From the NCBI GenBank assembly GCA_034006035.1, contig JAVETN010000011.1:26854-90853 (forward strand): a stretch of DNA of 64,000 bases, written 5' to 3'. The notes below the pieces were generated by a model. The model searched no databases, was not told the DNA's origin, and saw only the letters and a list, made by a program, of their open reading frames with translations. Origin of the DNA: Desulforegulaceae bacterium. GTDB lineage: Bacteria > Desulfobacterota > Desulfobacteria > Desulfobacterales > JACKCP01. A program made the position numbers and the translations under genes. Positions 16,228-27,427 of this stretch are shown one piece after another; position 1 is the first letter of the stretch, and every line of letters begins with the position of its first letter.

Positions 16228-16593
16228 ATGTTTTTAATAAAACTTAATTATAATCTCAATCCAGCCAAGGTTGTATTGTTTTTTTGTTTGATATTTTTTG
16301 CTTCTTGCCAGGGCAAGCCGGAACTTAAGTATTCTGCGGTAATTGTTATAAAAGGCAGGGAAGTTAAAATGACAATTTATGGACCTTATTACGATGTGAT
16401 TAACCAAACTACTGAGTTAGATAATGTTTTGAATAAAATACATAAAAATCATTCAGCAAAAACAGTTCTTATACGAATCCTCCCTTTAAAAAATTATAAA
16501 AACGATAATTTGTTTACAGAATATACAATTTCAAAAGTAACCAGCTATTTTGACTTGAAAAATATAAATTATGAAATTAGAGATGAAAGATAA
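16228..16593 (+). CDS. Putative small lipoprotein
   Basis: 121 residues. A hydrophobic stretch ends in a lipobox-like FFASC with Cys27, suggesting lipid anchoring after an unusually long N-region. The remaining part (28-121) has mixed alpha/beta character and no recognised family. It begins 12 bp after the degenerate receiver gene and 23 bp before hisC, so it belongs to the same transcription direction and possibly the same unit. Confidence 0.55.
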   Translation: MFLIKLNYNLNPAKVVLFFCLIFFASCQGKPELKYSAVIVIKGREVKMTIYGPYYDVINQTTELDNVLNKIHKNHSAKTVLIRILPLKNYKNDNLFTEYTISKVTSYFDLKNINYEIRDER

Positions 16594-16616
16594 ATTTAAA
16601 TCAGCCGGAGATTTTT

Positions 16617-17702
16617 ATGAAGATAGATCCACCAGAATATATTAAAAAAATAAAACCCTATAAGGCAGGAAAACCAATTGAAGAGCTTGAAAGAGAATAT
16701 GGAATTAAAAATGCAGTAAAGCTTGCTTCAAATGAAAACCCTCTTGGCCCTTCTCCAATGGCGGTAAAGGCAGTTAAAGAATTTGCTTTCCAACTCAATA
16801 GATATCCTGACAGCTCTGGATATGAACTTTCAGCCAAAATTTCTTCAAAATTTAATCTTCCCTTTGAAAATATAGTTTTAGGAAACGGTTCAGATGATAT
16901 AATTGCTCTTTTGTGCAAAGCTTTTGTCAATGAAACCAAAAATGTTATCATGCCTGACCCTGGATTTTTAATGTATGAAATCTCCACAAGATCAGAAGGG
17001 GGAACTCCAGTTAAGGTACCTTTGAAAAACCTTTGTCTTGATCTTGATAAAATGGCAGATCTTTGCAATGAAAATACAGCTATTGTTTTTATAACAAATC
17101 CCAACAATCCAACCGGAAGCTTTATTTCAAAGGAAAAGTTTGAAGAGTTTTTAAATAAAATTCCCCCAAATGTAATTGTTGCTTCAGATGAAGCTTATAT
17201 GGAGTTTTCTGAGTTATCTTATTTTTCTTGGGAACTGATAGAAAAACATGAAAATCTTGTATCCATGAGAACTTTTTCAAAGGCATATGGTTTGGCTGGT
17301 TTAAGAATTGGGTATGGAGTTATGAATCCTTTTATTTCCGGGATTTTAAATAAGATAAGACAGCCTTTTAATACAAGCCTTATTGCTCAAAAGGCCGCTT
17401 TGGCAGCCTTAGATGATGATGAGTTTCTTTTAAAAACAAGAAATCTTGTTTTTAGTGAAAGAAAAAAACTTTCAGAAGAATTTCAAAAAATGGGACTTCT
17501 TTCTTTTAAAACAGATGCAAATTTTATTTTGGTTGATCTTGGAAGGTCAGCAGATGATGTTTATGAAAAGCTTTTGCAAAAAGGAGTAATTACAAGATCC
17601 ATGAGTTCTTATGGTTATCCCCAGTATTTAAGGGTGACAATAGGTCTTGAAGACGAAAATCTTTTATTGGTCAATTCCCTTAAAGAGGTTTTAATTAGTT
17701 GA
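16617..17702 (+). CDS. hisC: Histidinol-phosphate aminotransferase
   Basis: 361 residues, a fold-type I PLP enzyme of histidine synthesis (imidazole acetol phosphate to histidinol phosphate). It has KLASNENPLGPSP at the N-terminus, the GNGSDDII cofactor loop, NPNNPTG, DEAYMEF, and the PLP-binding Lys in SKAYGLAGLRIGYG, followed by the C-terminal Arg in LRVTIG. GGAG is 6 nt upstream of the ATG. The stop overlaps the TTG start of cmk. No other his gene is in the window. Confidence 0.94.
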   Translation: MKIDPPEYIKKIKPYKAGKPIEELEREYGIKNAVKLASNENPLGPSPMAVKAVKEFAFQLNRYPDSSGYELSAKISSKFNLPFENIVLGNGSDDIIALLCKAFVNETKNVIMPDPGFLMYEISTRSEGGTPVKVPLKNLCLDLDKMADLCNENTAIVFITNPNNPTGSFISKEKFEEFLNKIPPNVIVASDEAYMEFSELSYFSWELIEKHENLVSMRTFSKAYGLAGLRIGYGVMNPFISGILNKIRQPFNTSLIAQKAALAALDDDEFLLKTRNLVFSERKKLSEEFQKMGLLSFKTDANFILVDLGRSADDVYEKLLQKGVITRSMSSYGYPQYLRVTIGLEDENLLLVNSLKEVLIS

Positions 17703-18355
17703 AAAAACACATAATAACCATTGACGGTCCTGCTGCGGCAGGAAAAACTACAATAAGCAGGTCTATTTCAAAAGAGCTTGGTTTTTTGTATGTTGATACA
17801 GGTGCCATATATAGAGCTCTTGCCTTGTTCATGAAAAACAAGATGATAGATTTTGAGGATAAAACAAAGGTAGAAGAAAATCTTTTTGCTAAGATAAGGC
17901 CAAAAGGTGAAAAAGTTTTTTTAGATAACAAAGATGTTTCATCATTTATCCGAACTGAAGAAATATCCATGGGAGCATCCATAATTTCTTCCTATGAAAA
18001 AGTCAGAAGCTATCTTCTAAATGTCCAAAGATATATAAGCTTAGAATTCGATTGTGTTTTTGAAGGAAGGGATATGGGAACAAGGGTTTTTCCTGAAGCT
18101 GAATTTAAGTTTTATCTTGACGCAGATCTGGAAATCAGGGCCAGGAGAAGGTTTTCTCAACTTAAGGAAATAGATGAAAACTCAGTTTACGAAACTATTT
18201 ACAATGATCTTAAAAAACGTGATCTTCAGGATATGACAAGGAAACATTCTCCGCTGAAACCCGCTCCTGATTCAGTGGTTATAGATTCTACTTCAATTGA
18301 TCTTGATCAAGTCTGTGAAAAAATGCTCAAAGTCATAAGGTCGTCGATTTCATAA
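17699..18355 (+). CDS. cmk: Cytidylate kinase
   Basis: 218 residues, phosphorylating CMP and dCMP with ATP. The P-loop GPAAAGKTT, the YVDTGAIYRA substrate segment, the EGRDMGTRVFP motif and the C-terminal Arg-rich lid (ARRRFSQLKE ... DLKKRDLQD) are in place. It starts with TTG at 17699, four bases overlapping the hisC stop, so translation is likely coupled. rpsA follows, the cmk-rpsA order common in proteobacteria. Confidence 0.95.
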   Translation: MKKHIITIDGPAAAGKTTISRSISKELGFLYVDTGAIYRALALFMKNKMIDFEDKTKVEENLFAKIRPKGEKVFLDNKDVSSFIRTEEISMGASIISSYEKVRSYLLNVQRYISLEFDCVFEGRDMGTRVFPEAEFKFYLDADLEIRARRRFSQLKEIDENSVYETIYNDLKKRDLQDMTRKHSPLKPAPDSVVIDSTSIDLDQVCEKMLKVIRSSIS

Positions 18356-18503
18356 ATTTAGACCGATTGCTAAACTAATTCATTGAAAATACAAAACTAA
18401 TTTGTTTTTTCTTGATGTATTCATTCTGATTTGTTAAAGAAACAAGATTATGTTTTCTTAGCCGAAAGAAAATATAAAATATATCCAGGGAGAATTGATA
18501 ATA

Positions 18504-20249
18504 ATGGCAAATGACAATTTAGAAACGCAAGACAAATTTGAAGAAGTAGAAACAATGGAAGAGCTTCTTGAACTGTATGAAGACAGCTTCAGCAGGTTTC
18601 AAGAAGGCGAAGTGGTAACCGGTAAGGTTATCTCAGTTGGCAGGGATTCTGTAGTCGTTGATATTGGCTACAAATCTGAGGGTGTGGTTCCTGCTGAGGA
18701 ATTCAAAGATGAAAACGGCGAAATTACTGTTGAAAAAGGTGATAAAGTCGAAGTAATGATTGAATTCTGGGATGAGGACGAAGAAGAGGTTGTCCTTTCC
18801 AAAGAAAAAGCCGAAAAGCAAAAAGTCTGGGATGAAATTGCAGAAATTCATGAACAGGACGGAGTTGTTGAAGGTATTATAATTAACAGAGTTAAAGGCG
18901 GTTTTTCTGTTGACATCGGAGTACAGGCATTCCTTCCAGGTTCACAGGCTGATCTTCGTCCTATCAAGAACATGGACGTTATGGTAGGCAAAAAATTCAA
19001 GTTCAAGGTTCTTAAATTCAATAAACGCAGAAGTAATATTGTTCTTTCAAGAAGAGTAATTCTTGAATCCCAGAGACAGGAACAAAGAGCTGCTACTCTT
19101 GAAGAGCTAGAAGTTGGAAAAGTAATGCCCGGTACAGTCAAGAATATCACCGAATATGGTGTTTTTATCGATCTTGGCGGAGTTGACGGACTTTTGCATA
19201 TCACAGATATTTCCTGGGGAAGAGTCAAGCATCCTTCAGAGCTTTTTGCTCTTGGTGATGAAATTGAAGTTAAGATTCTTTCCTATGACCTTGAGAAAGA
19301 AAGAGTTTCTCTTGGTATGAAGCAACTTACCCCTGATCCATGGGAAACTGCTGCAGAACATTATCCTGTAGAAAGCAAAGTTAATGGAAGGGTTGTAAGT
19401 CTTACAGATTACGGTGCTTTTGTAGAACTTGAAGAAGGAATTGAAGGTCTTATCCATGTTTCAGAAATGTCATGGACAAAAAAAGTAAAGCATCCTTCTA
19501 AAATGGTTTCAGTTGGTGAAGAAGTTGAGGCTATTGTTCTTGACCTTAAGCCGGAAAGCCGCAGAATTTCACTTGGAATGAAGCAGGTTGAGCCAAACCC
19601 CTGGGATCTTATCAGTGACAAGTATCCTGTTGGAACAATCATTGAAGGCAAAATCAAAAACATTACAGACTTTGGTCTTTTCATAGGAATTGAAGACGAT
19701 ATTGACGGACTTGTCCATATATCTGATATTTCCTGGACAAAAAGAATCAAGCATCCTGGCGAAGTATACAAAAAAGGTGATACTGTTCAGGCAGTTGTTC
19801 TTGATATTGACAAGGAAAATGAAAGATTCTCACTGGGAATCAAGCAGACCCAGCCTGATCCGTGGGAAAGTGCTCCTGAGACCTATAAAGTGGGTTCAAA
19901 GATCAGCGGTAAAATAACAAATATCACTGATTTTGGTATTTTTGTTGAGCTTGAAGAAGGGGTTGAAGGTCTTGTTCATATTTCTGAAGTTGAAAATGAG
20001 AAAAAAGATCTTTCCAAAGAATATGAAACAGGCTCAGAGCTTGAAGCTAAAGTAATGAATGTCAATACTGAGGAAAGAAGAATAGGTCTTTCAGTCAAGC
20101 GCCTTGGAATGGATGATGATGAAGCTATTCTAAAGGATTATATCAAAAAGATTGAAGATGTTCCTACTTCTACATTTGGTGAAATCCTCAGGGAAAATAT
20201 TGAGGAAAAAATCAAGGAAAAAGAAGAAGCAAGAAATAGCAAGAAATAG
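18504..20249 (+). CDS. rpsA: 30S ribosomal protein S1
   Basis: About 581 residues with six S1 (OB-fold) repeats, beginning near residues 36, 115, 205, 290, 377 and 464; the later repeats carry the typical G.V..ItdfG.F..l..g..GL.H.S pattern. S1 helps bring mRNA to the 30S subunit. Unlike its neighbours the gene is rich in acidic codons and slightly higher in GC, as expected for a highly expressed gene. The ATG at 18504 is used (AGGGAGA 10 nt upstream); TTG at 18495 is too close to that site. A terminator follows. Confidence 0.96.
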   Translation: MANDNLETQDKFEEVETMEELLELYEDSFSRFQEGEVVTGKVISVGRDSVVVDIGYKSEGVVPAEEFKDENGEITVEKGDKVEVMIEFWDEDEEEVVLSKEKAEKQKVWDEIAEIHEQDGVVEGIIINRVKGGFSVDIGVQAFLPGSQADLRPIKNMDVMVGKKFKFKVLKFNKRRSNIVLSRRVILESQRQEQRAATLEELEVGKVMPGTVKNITEYGVFIDLGGVDGLLHITDISWGRVKHPSELFALGDEIEVKILSYDLEKERVSLGMKQLTPDPWETAAEHYPVESKVNGRVVSLTDYGAFVELEEGIEGLIHVSEMSWTKKVKHPSKMVSVGEEVEAIVLDLKPESRRISLGMKQVEPNPWDLISDKYPVGTIIEGKIKNITDFGLFIGIEDDIDGLVHISDISWTKRIKHPGEVYKKGDTVQAVVLDIDKENERFSLGIKQTQPDPWESAPETYKVGSKISGKITNITDFGIFVELEEGVEGLVHISEVENEKKDLSKEYETGSELEAKVMNVNTEERRIGLSVKRLGMDDDEAILKDYIKKIEDVPTSTFGEILRENIEEKIKEKEEARNSKK

Positions 20250-20281
20250 TCTTCTAATCTTTGAATGATTAAAATTAATAT

Positions 20282-20317
20282 ACGGGTACTTTAGCTTCTA
20301 AGGTATCCGTTTTTTTT
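20282..20317 (+). terminator. Rho-independent terminator of rpsA
   Basis: ACGGGTACTT (20282-20291) pairs with AAGGTATCCGT (20300-20310), allowing a G-U pair and a small bulge, followed directly by a run of T (20310-20317). It lies 32 bp after the rpsA stop. Confidence 0.78.
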
Positions 20318-20331
20318 AAGGAGATTTATAA

Positions 20332-21213
20332 ATGTTTTCAAGAAGACATCCCTATCTTTTTTTTCTTTTGACCTTTACTTTAATAATATGTTCAGCATCC
20401 ATAATTATTTCCCTTATTTCGGGAGCATCCAAACTTACTTCCAAAAAAACAGGTAAACACAATATAGGCGTTATCGAAATAAGCGGAATAATTTTTGAGT
20501 CTGAATCTGTATTAAAAAATCTTAAAAATTTTAGGGAAAGAAAAGATATTGAGGCGGTTTTATTAAGAATTAATTCTCCCGGAGGCGGAGTTGCCCCTTC
20601 CCAGGAAATTTATGAATCAGTGAAAAGACTTTCAGAGAAAAAAAAGGTAATCGCCTCCCTTGGAAGCGTTGCTGCTTCAGGAGGATATTATATTGCATCT
20701 GCAGCTGATAAAATAATAACAAATCCGGGTACAATCACAGGAAGTATAGGTGTAATAATGGAATACACCAATATTCAAGAAGTGCTGGATAAAATAGGAA
20801 TATCTCCTGTGGTTATAAAAAGTGGAAAATTTAAGGATACAGGATCTCCAACCCGCAGCTTAAGAGAAGAAGAAAAAGAGTTTCTTCAAAATTTTATTGA
20901 TAAAATTCACCTTAAATTCGTAGAAGATGTTGCCTTAGGCAGAAATATGGATAAAGAAAAACTTATGAAATATGCTGATGGAAGAATTATTTCAGGAGCT
21001 GACGCTGTTTTATACGGACTTGCGGATATGACAGGAAATTTTGAATCTGCCTTAGATTATACTGCAAAAGAGGCAGGAATAAAAAACAATGACTATAATC
21101 TTGTATATCCTCCAAAAGCAAAGTTTTCATTTTTAAAGGAGATTTTAAACGAGTCAATTTCCAGGTTTACCGAGGTTGTTTTTGAAAATACAAGCACTTT
21201 CAGTCTTAAATAG
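20332..21213 (+). CDS. sppA: Signal peptide peptidase SppA
   Basis: 293 residues, a short-form SppA (serine protease family S49) anchored by one N-terminal membrane helix (about 8-28) with its catalytic domain in the periplasm. Motifs: INSPGGGV, then GSVAASGGYYIASAADKI with the nucleophilic Ser, TGSIGVIME, and the general-base Lys in SGKFKD. It degrades leftover signal peptides. The ribosome-binding site AAGGAG is 8 nt upstream, just after the rpsA terminator. Confidence 0.93.
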   Translation: MFSRRHPYLFFLLTFTLIICSASIIISLISGASKLTSKKTGKHNIGVIEISGIIFESESVLKNLKNFRERKDIEAVLLRINSPGGGVAPSQEIYESVKRLSEKKKVIASLGSVAASGGYYIASAADKIITNPGTITGSIGVIMEYTNIQEVLDKIGISPVVIKSGKFKDTGSPTRSLREEEKEFLQNFIDKIHLKFVEDVALGRNMDKEKLMKYADGRIISGADAVLYGLADMTGNFESALDYTAKEAGIKNNDYNLVYPPKAKFSFLKEILNESISRFTEVVFENTSTFSLK

Positions 21214-21297
21214 TAATTTATCAGCAATTAAAACTTTGTTTTATATAAAGGTAAAAAAATAAGAAAATTAAGATTAAGCTTTAATCTTTGAATGGGG

Positions 21298-21906
21298 TTA
21301 TTCAAATTCTTCAATAGGCCCAATTCCTTTTCTTAAAATTTCAGGTTGATCATTGATAAGAGAGATAACACTTGAGGGGCCGTTTGGAACATTTCCCCCA
21401 TCAATTATTATGTCTACAAGTTTTTCGTAGTAATCGGACATTTCTGCAAAAGTTTCAAAAGGTATTCCTTTTTCATCAGAAGCAGTTGTGGAAATTATAG
21501 GGTTTTCAAGCATTCTTACAATTTTTGTGCATATTGTATTGTCAGGCACTCTTATACCTGCTGTTTTTCTTTTGGTAAGCATCATTTTCGGTACTTGCTT
21601 GGAACCTTCAAGAATAAATGTATAAGGGCCAGGGAGAAGTCTTCTTAGTACCCTGTATGAAATGTTTGAAACTTTTGCATATTCACTTATATGGTTTAAG
21701 TCTGAACAGATAAAGCTGAAAGGTGTTTTTTTTGTTCTTTTTTTAATTAAATTAACCCTTGCAATGGCTTTTTTGTTTTTAATATCACAGCCTATTCCGT
21801 AATATGTGTCTGTTGGATAAATTATCACCCCTCCGTCTTTAAGGCAGGAGCAGATTTTGTTAATGAGCCGTTTTTGTGGATTTTCGGGGTAAATTTTCAG
21901 TATCAT
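21298..21906 (-). CDS. Sua5/YciO/YrdC family protein (threonylcarbamoyl-AMP synthase-like)
   Basis: 202 residues forming one YrdC domain. The nucleotide-binding pattern is present: GGVIIYPTDTYYGIGCD, KKRTKKTPFSFIC, LLPGPYTFIL, RKTAGIRVPD and a final SSVISL. YrdC/Sua5 make threonylcarbamoyl-AMP for t6A37 of tRNA; the YciO subgroup has the same fold with unclear activity. This sequence looks closer to YciO (the pattern TYYGIGCD, single domain), so I leave the symbol blank. Convergent with sppA. Confidence 0.85.
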   Translation of the reverse strand: MILKIYPENPQKRLINKICSCLKDGGVIIYPTDTYYGIGCDIKNKKAIARVNLIKKRTKKTPFSFICSDLNHISEYAKVSNISYRVLRRLLPGPYTFILEGSKQVPKMMLTKRKTAGIRVPDNTICTKIVRMLENPIISTTASDEKGIPFETFAEMSDYYEKLVDIIIDGGNVPNGPSSVISLINDQPEILRKGIGPIEEFE

Positions 21907-22128
21907 TTTTTTAATTTGTCCTTAAGGCTTATGTAAATGTATTTTTGTAAAACCAATAATTCTTGGAGTTCAGTTTTGATAAAATACCCTTTTTAGCCCT
22001 TGTTGTAAATTGGCAATAAGATTGGTTTTTTTTAGATTGCCAAAATTTTTCAGTTTTGTTAGTAGATAGTCCAACTTTAAATAAATAAACTAAATAATTT
22101 TTTGTTTATATTCAAACGTTTATAATAA

Positions 22129-23613
<1,485 letters not shown>

Positions 23614-23670
23614 GGTTTTTTACCCAGTAATTTTTTGTTTTGGTTTTTAAGATAAGATTTAAAAATTATA

Positions 23671-23713
23671 AAAGTCCGGATAAAGTTTGTAAAAACATTT
23701 GTCCGGATTTTTA
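23671..23713 (+). terminator. Rho-independent terminator of guaB
   Basis: A 14-bp stem: 23671-23684 (core TCCGGA) pairs with 23698-23711, with two G-U pairs and a 13-nt loop, followed by T-rich sequence. The 292-bp space before dnaE holds nothing else recognisable apart from AT-rich DNA. Confidence 0.75.
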
Positions 23714-23905
23714 TTTTGTTCTAAGATTATTGGTTCATGATTTTATATAAAACTTGAGGGATTTTCAAAGTTGGACTCTTTCAGGTAAAATTTTATTGAA
23801 AAAACAAAATCTAAAAAACTGTCTTTGTTTAAGGCAAAATTAAAAATCATTTACTTCAGGTTTTTATATGCTGAGGTTTTGTATACAAATCTATAAGGGG
23901 TAATA

Positions 23906-26900
23906 ATGTCTGGTTTAAAATTTGCGCATCTTCATCTTCATTCAGAATACAGTCTTCTTGACGGGGCCATAAGGTTTAAGCAGCTTTTTAAAAAACTTAA
24001 AGAAAACAATATGGATTCTGTGGCTTTAACTGATCATGGAACTATGTTTGGAGCTGCAGAATTTTATGACCTTGCAAAACAAGAAGGGATTCACCCTGTA
24101 ATAGGTTGTGAATGCTATATGGCTAAAAGAAGTCTTAAAGATAAAACACCCCAGGATAAAAGTTCTGCTCACCTTGTTCTTCTTGCTGAAAACAACCTTG
24201 GTTATCAAAATTTGTGCAAGCTTGCCTCCATTGCAAAGCTTGAAGGGTTTTACTATAAGCCCAGAATTGATGATGAGGTTTTAAAAAAATATTCTAAAGG
24301 CCTTATTGCACTTTCTGCTTGTTTAAAAGGGGAAATTCCCCAGCTAATTTTAAAAAAAGATTTTGAAGGTGCCAAAAAAAAGGCACTTTTTTACAATGAA
24401 ATGTTTGGACAGAACAATTTTTTTCTTGAAGTTCAGAAAAACGGGATTCAGGAGCAGGAAATTGTAAACTTGGGAATTGAAAAACTTTCAAAAGAGCTTT
24501 CAATTCCAATGGTGGCAACCAATGATTGTCATTATCTTAATAAGGAAGATTCAAGAGCCCATGAAATTCTTTTATGTGTTCAAACAGGTAAAACCATAGA
24601 TGATCCCACAAGATTCAAATTTGGAACCAACTCCCTTTATGTAAAAACCCCAGAAGAAATGCAAAGTGATCTTGGAAAATATGAAGGAGCTGTTTCTAAT
24701 ACCTGGGAAATTGCCCAAAGGTGTCAGGTTGAATTTGATTTCAATACTTATCATTTCCCGGCAATCGAGCTTCAGCCCGGTGAATCTGAAGATGAAATGT
24801 TTGAAAGAGAAGCTCTTGAAGGGTTTAAAAAAAGACTTGAAGAGGTTAAAAAAAGAAATCCCAAAATAAATGAGGAAGAATACCAAAAAAGACTCCAATA
24901 TGAAATTGATACAATACAAAACATGGGTTTTTCAGCCTATTTTATCATTGTTGCCGATTTTATAAGATTTAGCAAAAACAGTAATATTCCGGTAGGACCT
25001 GGAAGAGGTTCAGCTGCGGGAAGTATGGTTGCTTATTCAATGGGAATAACTGACCTTGATCCCATTGAGCATAATCTTATTTTTGAAAGATTTTTAAATC
25101 CTGAAAGAATAAGCATGCCTGATATTGATGTAGATTTTTGCATAAACGGCAGGGAAAAAGTTTTTAATTATGTGGTTGAAAAATACGGCAAAGATAAAGT
25201 TTCCCACATTATTACCTATGGAACAATGAAATCAAGGGGGGTTTTAAGAGATGTTGGAAGAGCCCTTGGGATTCCTTTGAAAGAAGTTGACTATATTGCC
25301 AAGCTTATTCCAGATAAAATTGGAATAAGCCTTGATGAGTCAATTGAGCAGGAGCCGGAAATAATGAGGACTGTTGAGGGAAGAGATGATCTTATGGAGC
25401 TTATTAAGGTTTCCAAAGTTCTTGAAGGTCTTACAAGACATGCTTCAACCCACGCAGCAGGTGTAGTTATAGGAGACAAACCTCTTTCAGATTATCTTCC
25501 CCTTTATTCAGGAAAGCAAGATGAAACAATTACCCAGTTTGATATGGAATATGTTGAAAAAATCGGTCTTGTAAAATTTGACTTTTTAGGATTGAGAAAC
25601 CTTACAGTTATTGCAGAGGCTTTAAGGCTTATAGAAAAGCAGGGTCTTCTTCCTCCTGATTTAAAAAACCTTGATTTTGAAGATCAGGCTACTTTTGAGC
25701 TTCTTAAAAAAGGAGATACCACTGGAGTTTTTCAGCTTGAAAGTTCGGGAATGAAAGATTTGTTAAAACGTCTTAAGCCCGAAAGTTTTAATGATATAAT
25801 TGCTCTTGTGGCTTTATACAGGCCGGGCCCCCTTGAAAGTGGAATGGTAAATGATTTTGTAAAAAGAAAACATGGGGAAGAAAAAATTTCTTATCCCATT
25901 GCCCAGCTTGAGCCTATTTTAAAAGAAACTTATGGAGTGATTTTATATCAGGAACAGGTAATGAAAATTGCAAGTGTTCTTGCAAATTATTCAATGGCAG
26001 ATGCTGATGGCTTAAGAAAAGCAATGGGTAAAAAAATTAAATCCATGATGGATGAACACAGGGCTAAGTTTTTAGAAGGAGCAAAGGAAAATAAGATTGC
26101 TAAAGACAAGGCTGAATATATTTTTGATCTAATGGAAAAATTTGCAGGATATGGTTTTAACAAATCCCATAGTGCAGCTTATGCACTTATTTCATACCAG
26201 ACTGCCTATTTAAAAGCTCATTTTCCAGTTGCTTTTATGGCTGCTCTTTTAAATAGTGAAATAAATTCAATAGATGGGGTGGTAAAATTTATTGATGAGT
26301 GCAAATTGCAGAAAATAGAAATTTTAAAACCCAATATAAATAAGTCTGATACTTATTTTAAGGTTGAGGATAATAAAATCCGTTTTGGTCTTGCAGCTGC
26401 AAAAAACGTAGGAGAATCTGTAGTTGATCATATTGTTGAGGAAAGACAAAAAAACGATGAATTTAAAGATATTTTCGATTTTTGCGAACGCTGTGATTTG
26501 AGAAAAGTGAACAAAAGAGTGGTTGAAGCCTTGATTAAATGCGGAGCTTTTGATGGCACAGGTATAAAAAGAGCTCAGCTTGTTTCTGTTATTGAAGAGG
26601 CTACTGAATATGGGCAGAGAGTAAAAAAAGACAAAGCAAGTCCTCAAATGGGTTTTTTTGATTCAGATGAAAGCTTTTCAGCAATGTTTGATAAACCAGT
26701 TGTTCCAGACATTGAAGAATGGGATGAAAAAGAGCTTCTTCTCCAGGAAAAAGAAGCCCTTGGATTTTATATTTCAGGGCACCCTTTAAATGCCTATAAA
26801 GATGTAATTACAACTTATTCCAATGCTGATTCATTAAGTCTTGGTGAATTAAAAGATGGAGATATTGTAATTGTTGGAGGAATTTTAAGTAAAATCAAGG

Positions 26901-27427
26901 TCATTTATACAAAAAAGAACGATAAAATGGCTTTTGTAACAATTGAAGATTTTAAGGATTTTCTGGAGATTGTTGTTTTTTCAGATCTTTATGTCCAAAC
27001 TTCTGATTATTTTTATGAAGACAGTGTTCTTATGGTGGCAGGTAAAGTTCAAAAAAATGAAAAAGGCCTGAGCCTTATTGCAATTAAAATTTATCCTGCG
27101 GATCTGGCTGAAGAAAATCTTAGCGGATGTATTTATATAACAATGGAATCCGTATCTCACACCCCTGAAGATGTGTTAAAACTTCAGGAAATTTTAAGAA
27201 GGCATCCTGGTACCAAAAAAATTTATATAGATGTATTTACTAAGTCAGGGGCCCAGCTTTTAATGGAACTTCCAGATATTTTAAATGTTAATATTACAAA
27301 AGAGCTGGTTGAAGAATTAAGAGAGTTTGCAGGAAAAGAAAAGGTTTGGGTAAAACCTCTTGATCTTAATGTTTTTGCTGAAAAAGAAAGAAAACCAAGA
27401 TTTACGGCAAGAGAAAAAAAATATTAA
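23906..27427 (+). CDS. dnaE: DNA polymerase III alpha subunit
   Basis: 1173 residues, the replicative polymerase catalytic subunit of the DnaE1 type. The PHP domain opens with HLHLHSEYSLLDGA; the palm carries GPGRGSAAGSMVAYSMGITD and MPDIDVDF with the catalytic Asp residues; GVFQLESSGM, YRPGPLESGM and GFNKSHSAAYALISYQTAYLKAHFP follow in order; helix-hairpin-helix and OB domains fill 800-1090. Its stop overlaps the bioF start by one base (TAATG), so a core replication gene leads directly into the biotin operon. Confidence 0.97.
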   Translation: MSGLKFAHLHLHSEYSLLDGAIRFKQLFKKLKENNMDSVALTDHGTMFGAAEFYDLAKQEGIHPVIGCECYMAKRSLKDKTPQDKSSAHLVLLAENNLGYQNLCKLASIAKLEGFYYKPRIDDEVLKKYSKGLIALSACLKGEIPQLILKKDFEGAKKKALFYNEMFGQNNFFLEVQKNGIQEQEIVNLGIEKLSKELSIPMVATNDCHYLNKEDSRAHEILLCVQTGKTIDDPTRFKFGTNSLYVKTPEEMQSDLGKYEGAVSNTWEIAQRCQVEFDFNTYHFPAIELQPGESEDEMFEREALEGFKKRLEEVKKRNPKINEEEYQKRLQYEIDTIQNMGFSAYFIIVADFIRFSKNSNIPVGPGRGSAAGSMVAYSMGITDLDPIEHNLIFERFLNPERISMPDIDVDFCINGREKVFNYVVEKYGKDKVSHIITYGTMKSRGVLRDVGRALGIPLKEVDYIAKLIPDKIGISLDESIEQEPEIMRTVEGRDDLMELIKVSKVLEGLTRHASTHAAGVVIGDKPLSDYLPLYSGKQDETITQFDMEYVEKIGLVKFDFLGLRNLTVIAEALRLIEKQGLLPPDLKNLDFEDQATFELLKKGDTTGVFQLESSGMKDLLKRLKPESFNDIIALVALYRPGPLESGMVNDFVKRKHGEEKISYPIAQLEPILKETYGVILYQEQVMKIASVLANYSMADADGLRKAMGKKIKSMMDEHRAKFLEGAKENKIAKDKAEYIFDLMEKFAGYGFNKSHSAAYALISYQTAYLKAHFPVAFMAALLNSEINSIDGVVKFIDECKLQKIEILKPNINKSDTYFKVEDNKIRFGLAAAKNVGESVVDHIVEERQKNDEFKDIFDFCERCDLRKVNKRVVEALIKCGAFDGTGIKRAQLVSVIEEATEYGQRVKKDKASPQMGFFDSDESFSAMFDKPVVPDIEEWDEKELLLQEKEALGFYISGHPLNAYKDVITTYSNADSLSLGELKDGDIVIVGGILSKIKVIYTKKNDKMAFVTIEDFKDFLEIVVFSDLYVQTSDYFYEDSVLMVAGKVQKNEKGLSLIAIKIYPADLAEENLSGCIYITMESVSHTPEDVLKLQEILRRHPGTKKIYIDVFTKSGAQLLMELPDILNVNITKELVEELREFAGKEKVWVKPLDLNVFAEKERKPRFTAREKKY

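Noticed and set aside
22010..22043. TTGGCAA/TTGCCAA inverted repeat as a terminator
   Set aside because: Seven-bp arms around a 20-nt loop with no U-tract at the correct end; kept only as a possible regulatory half-site pair.
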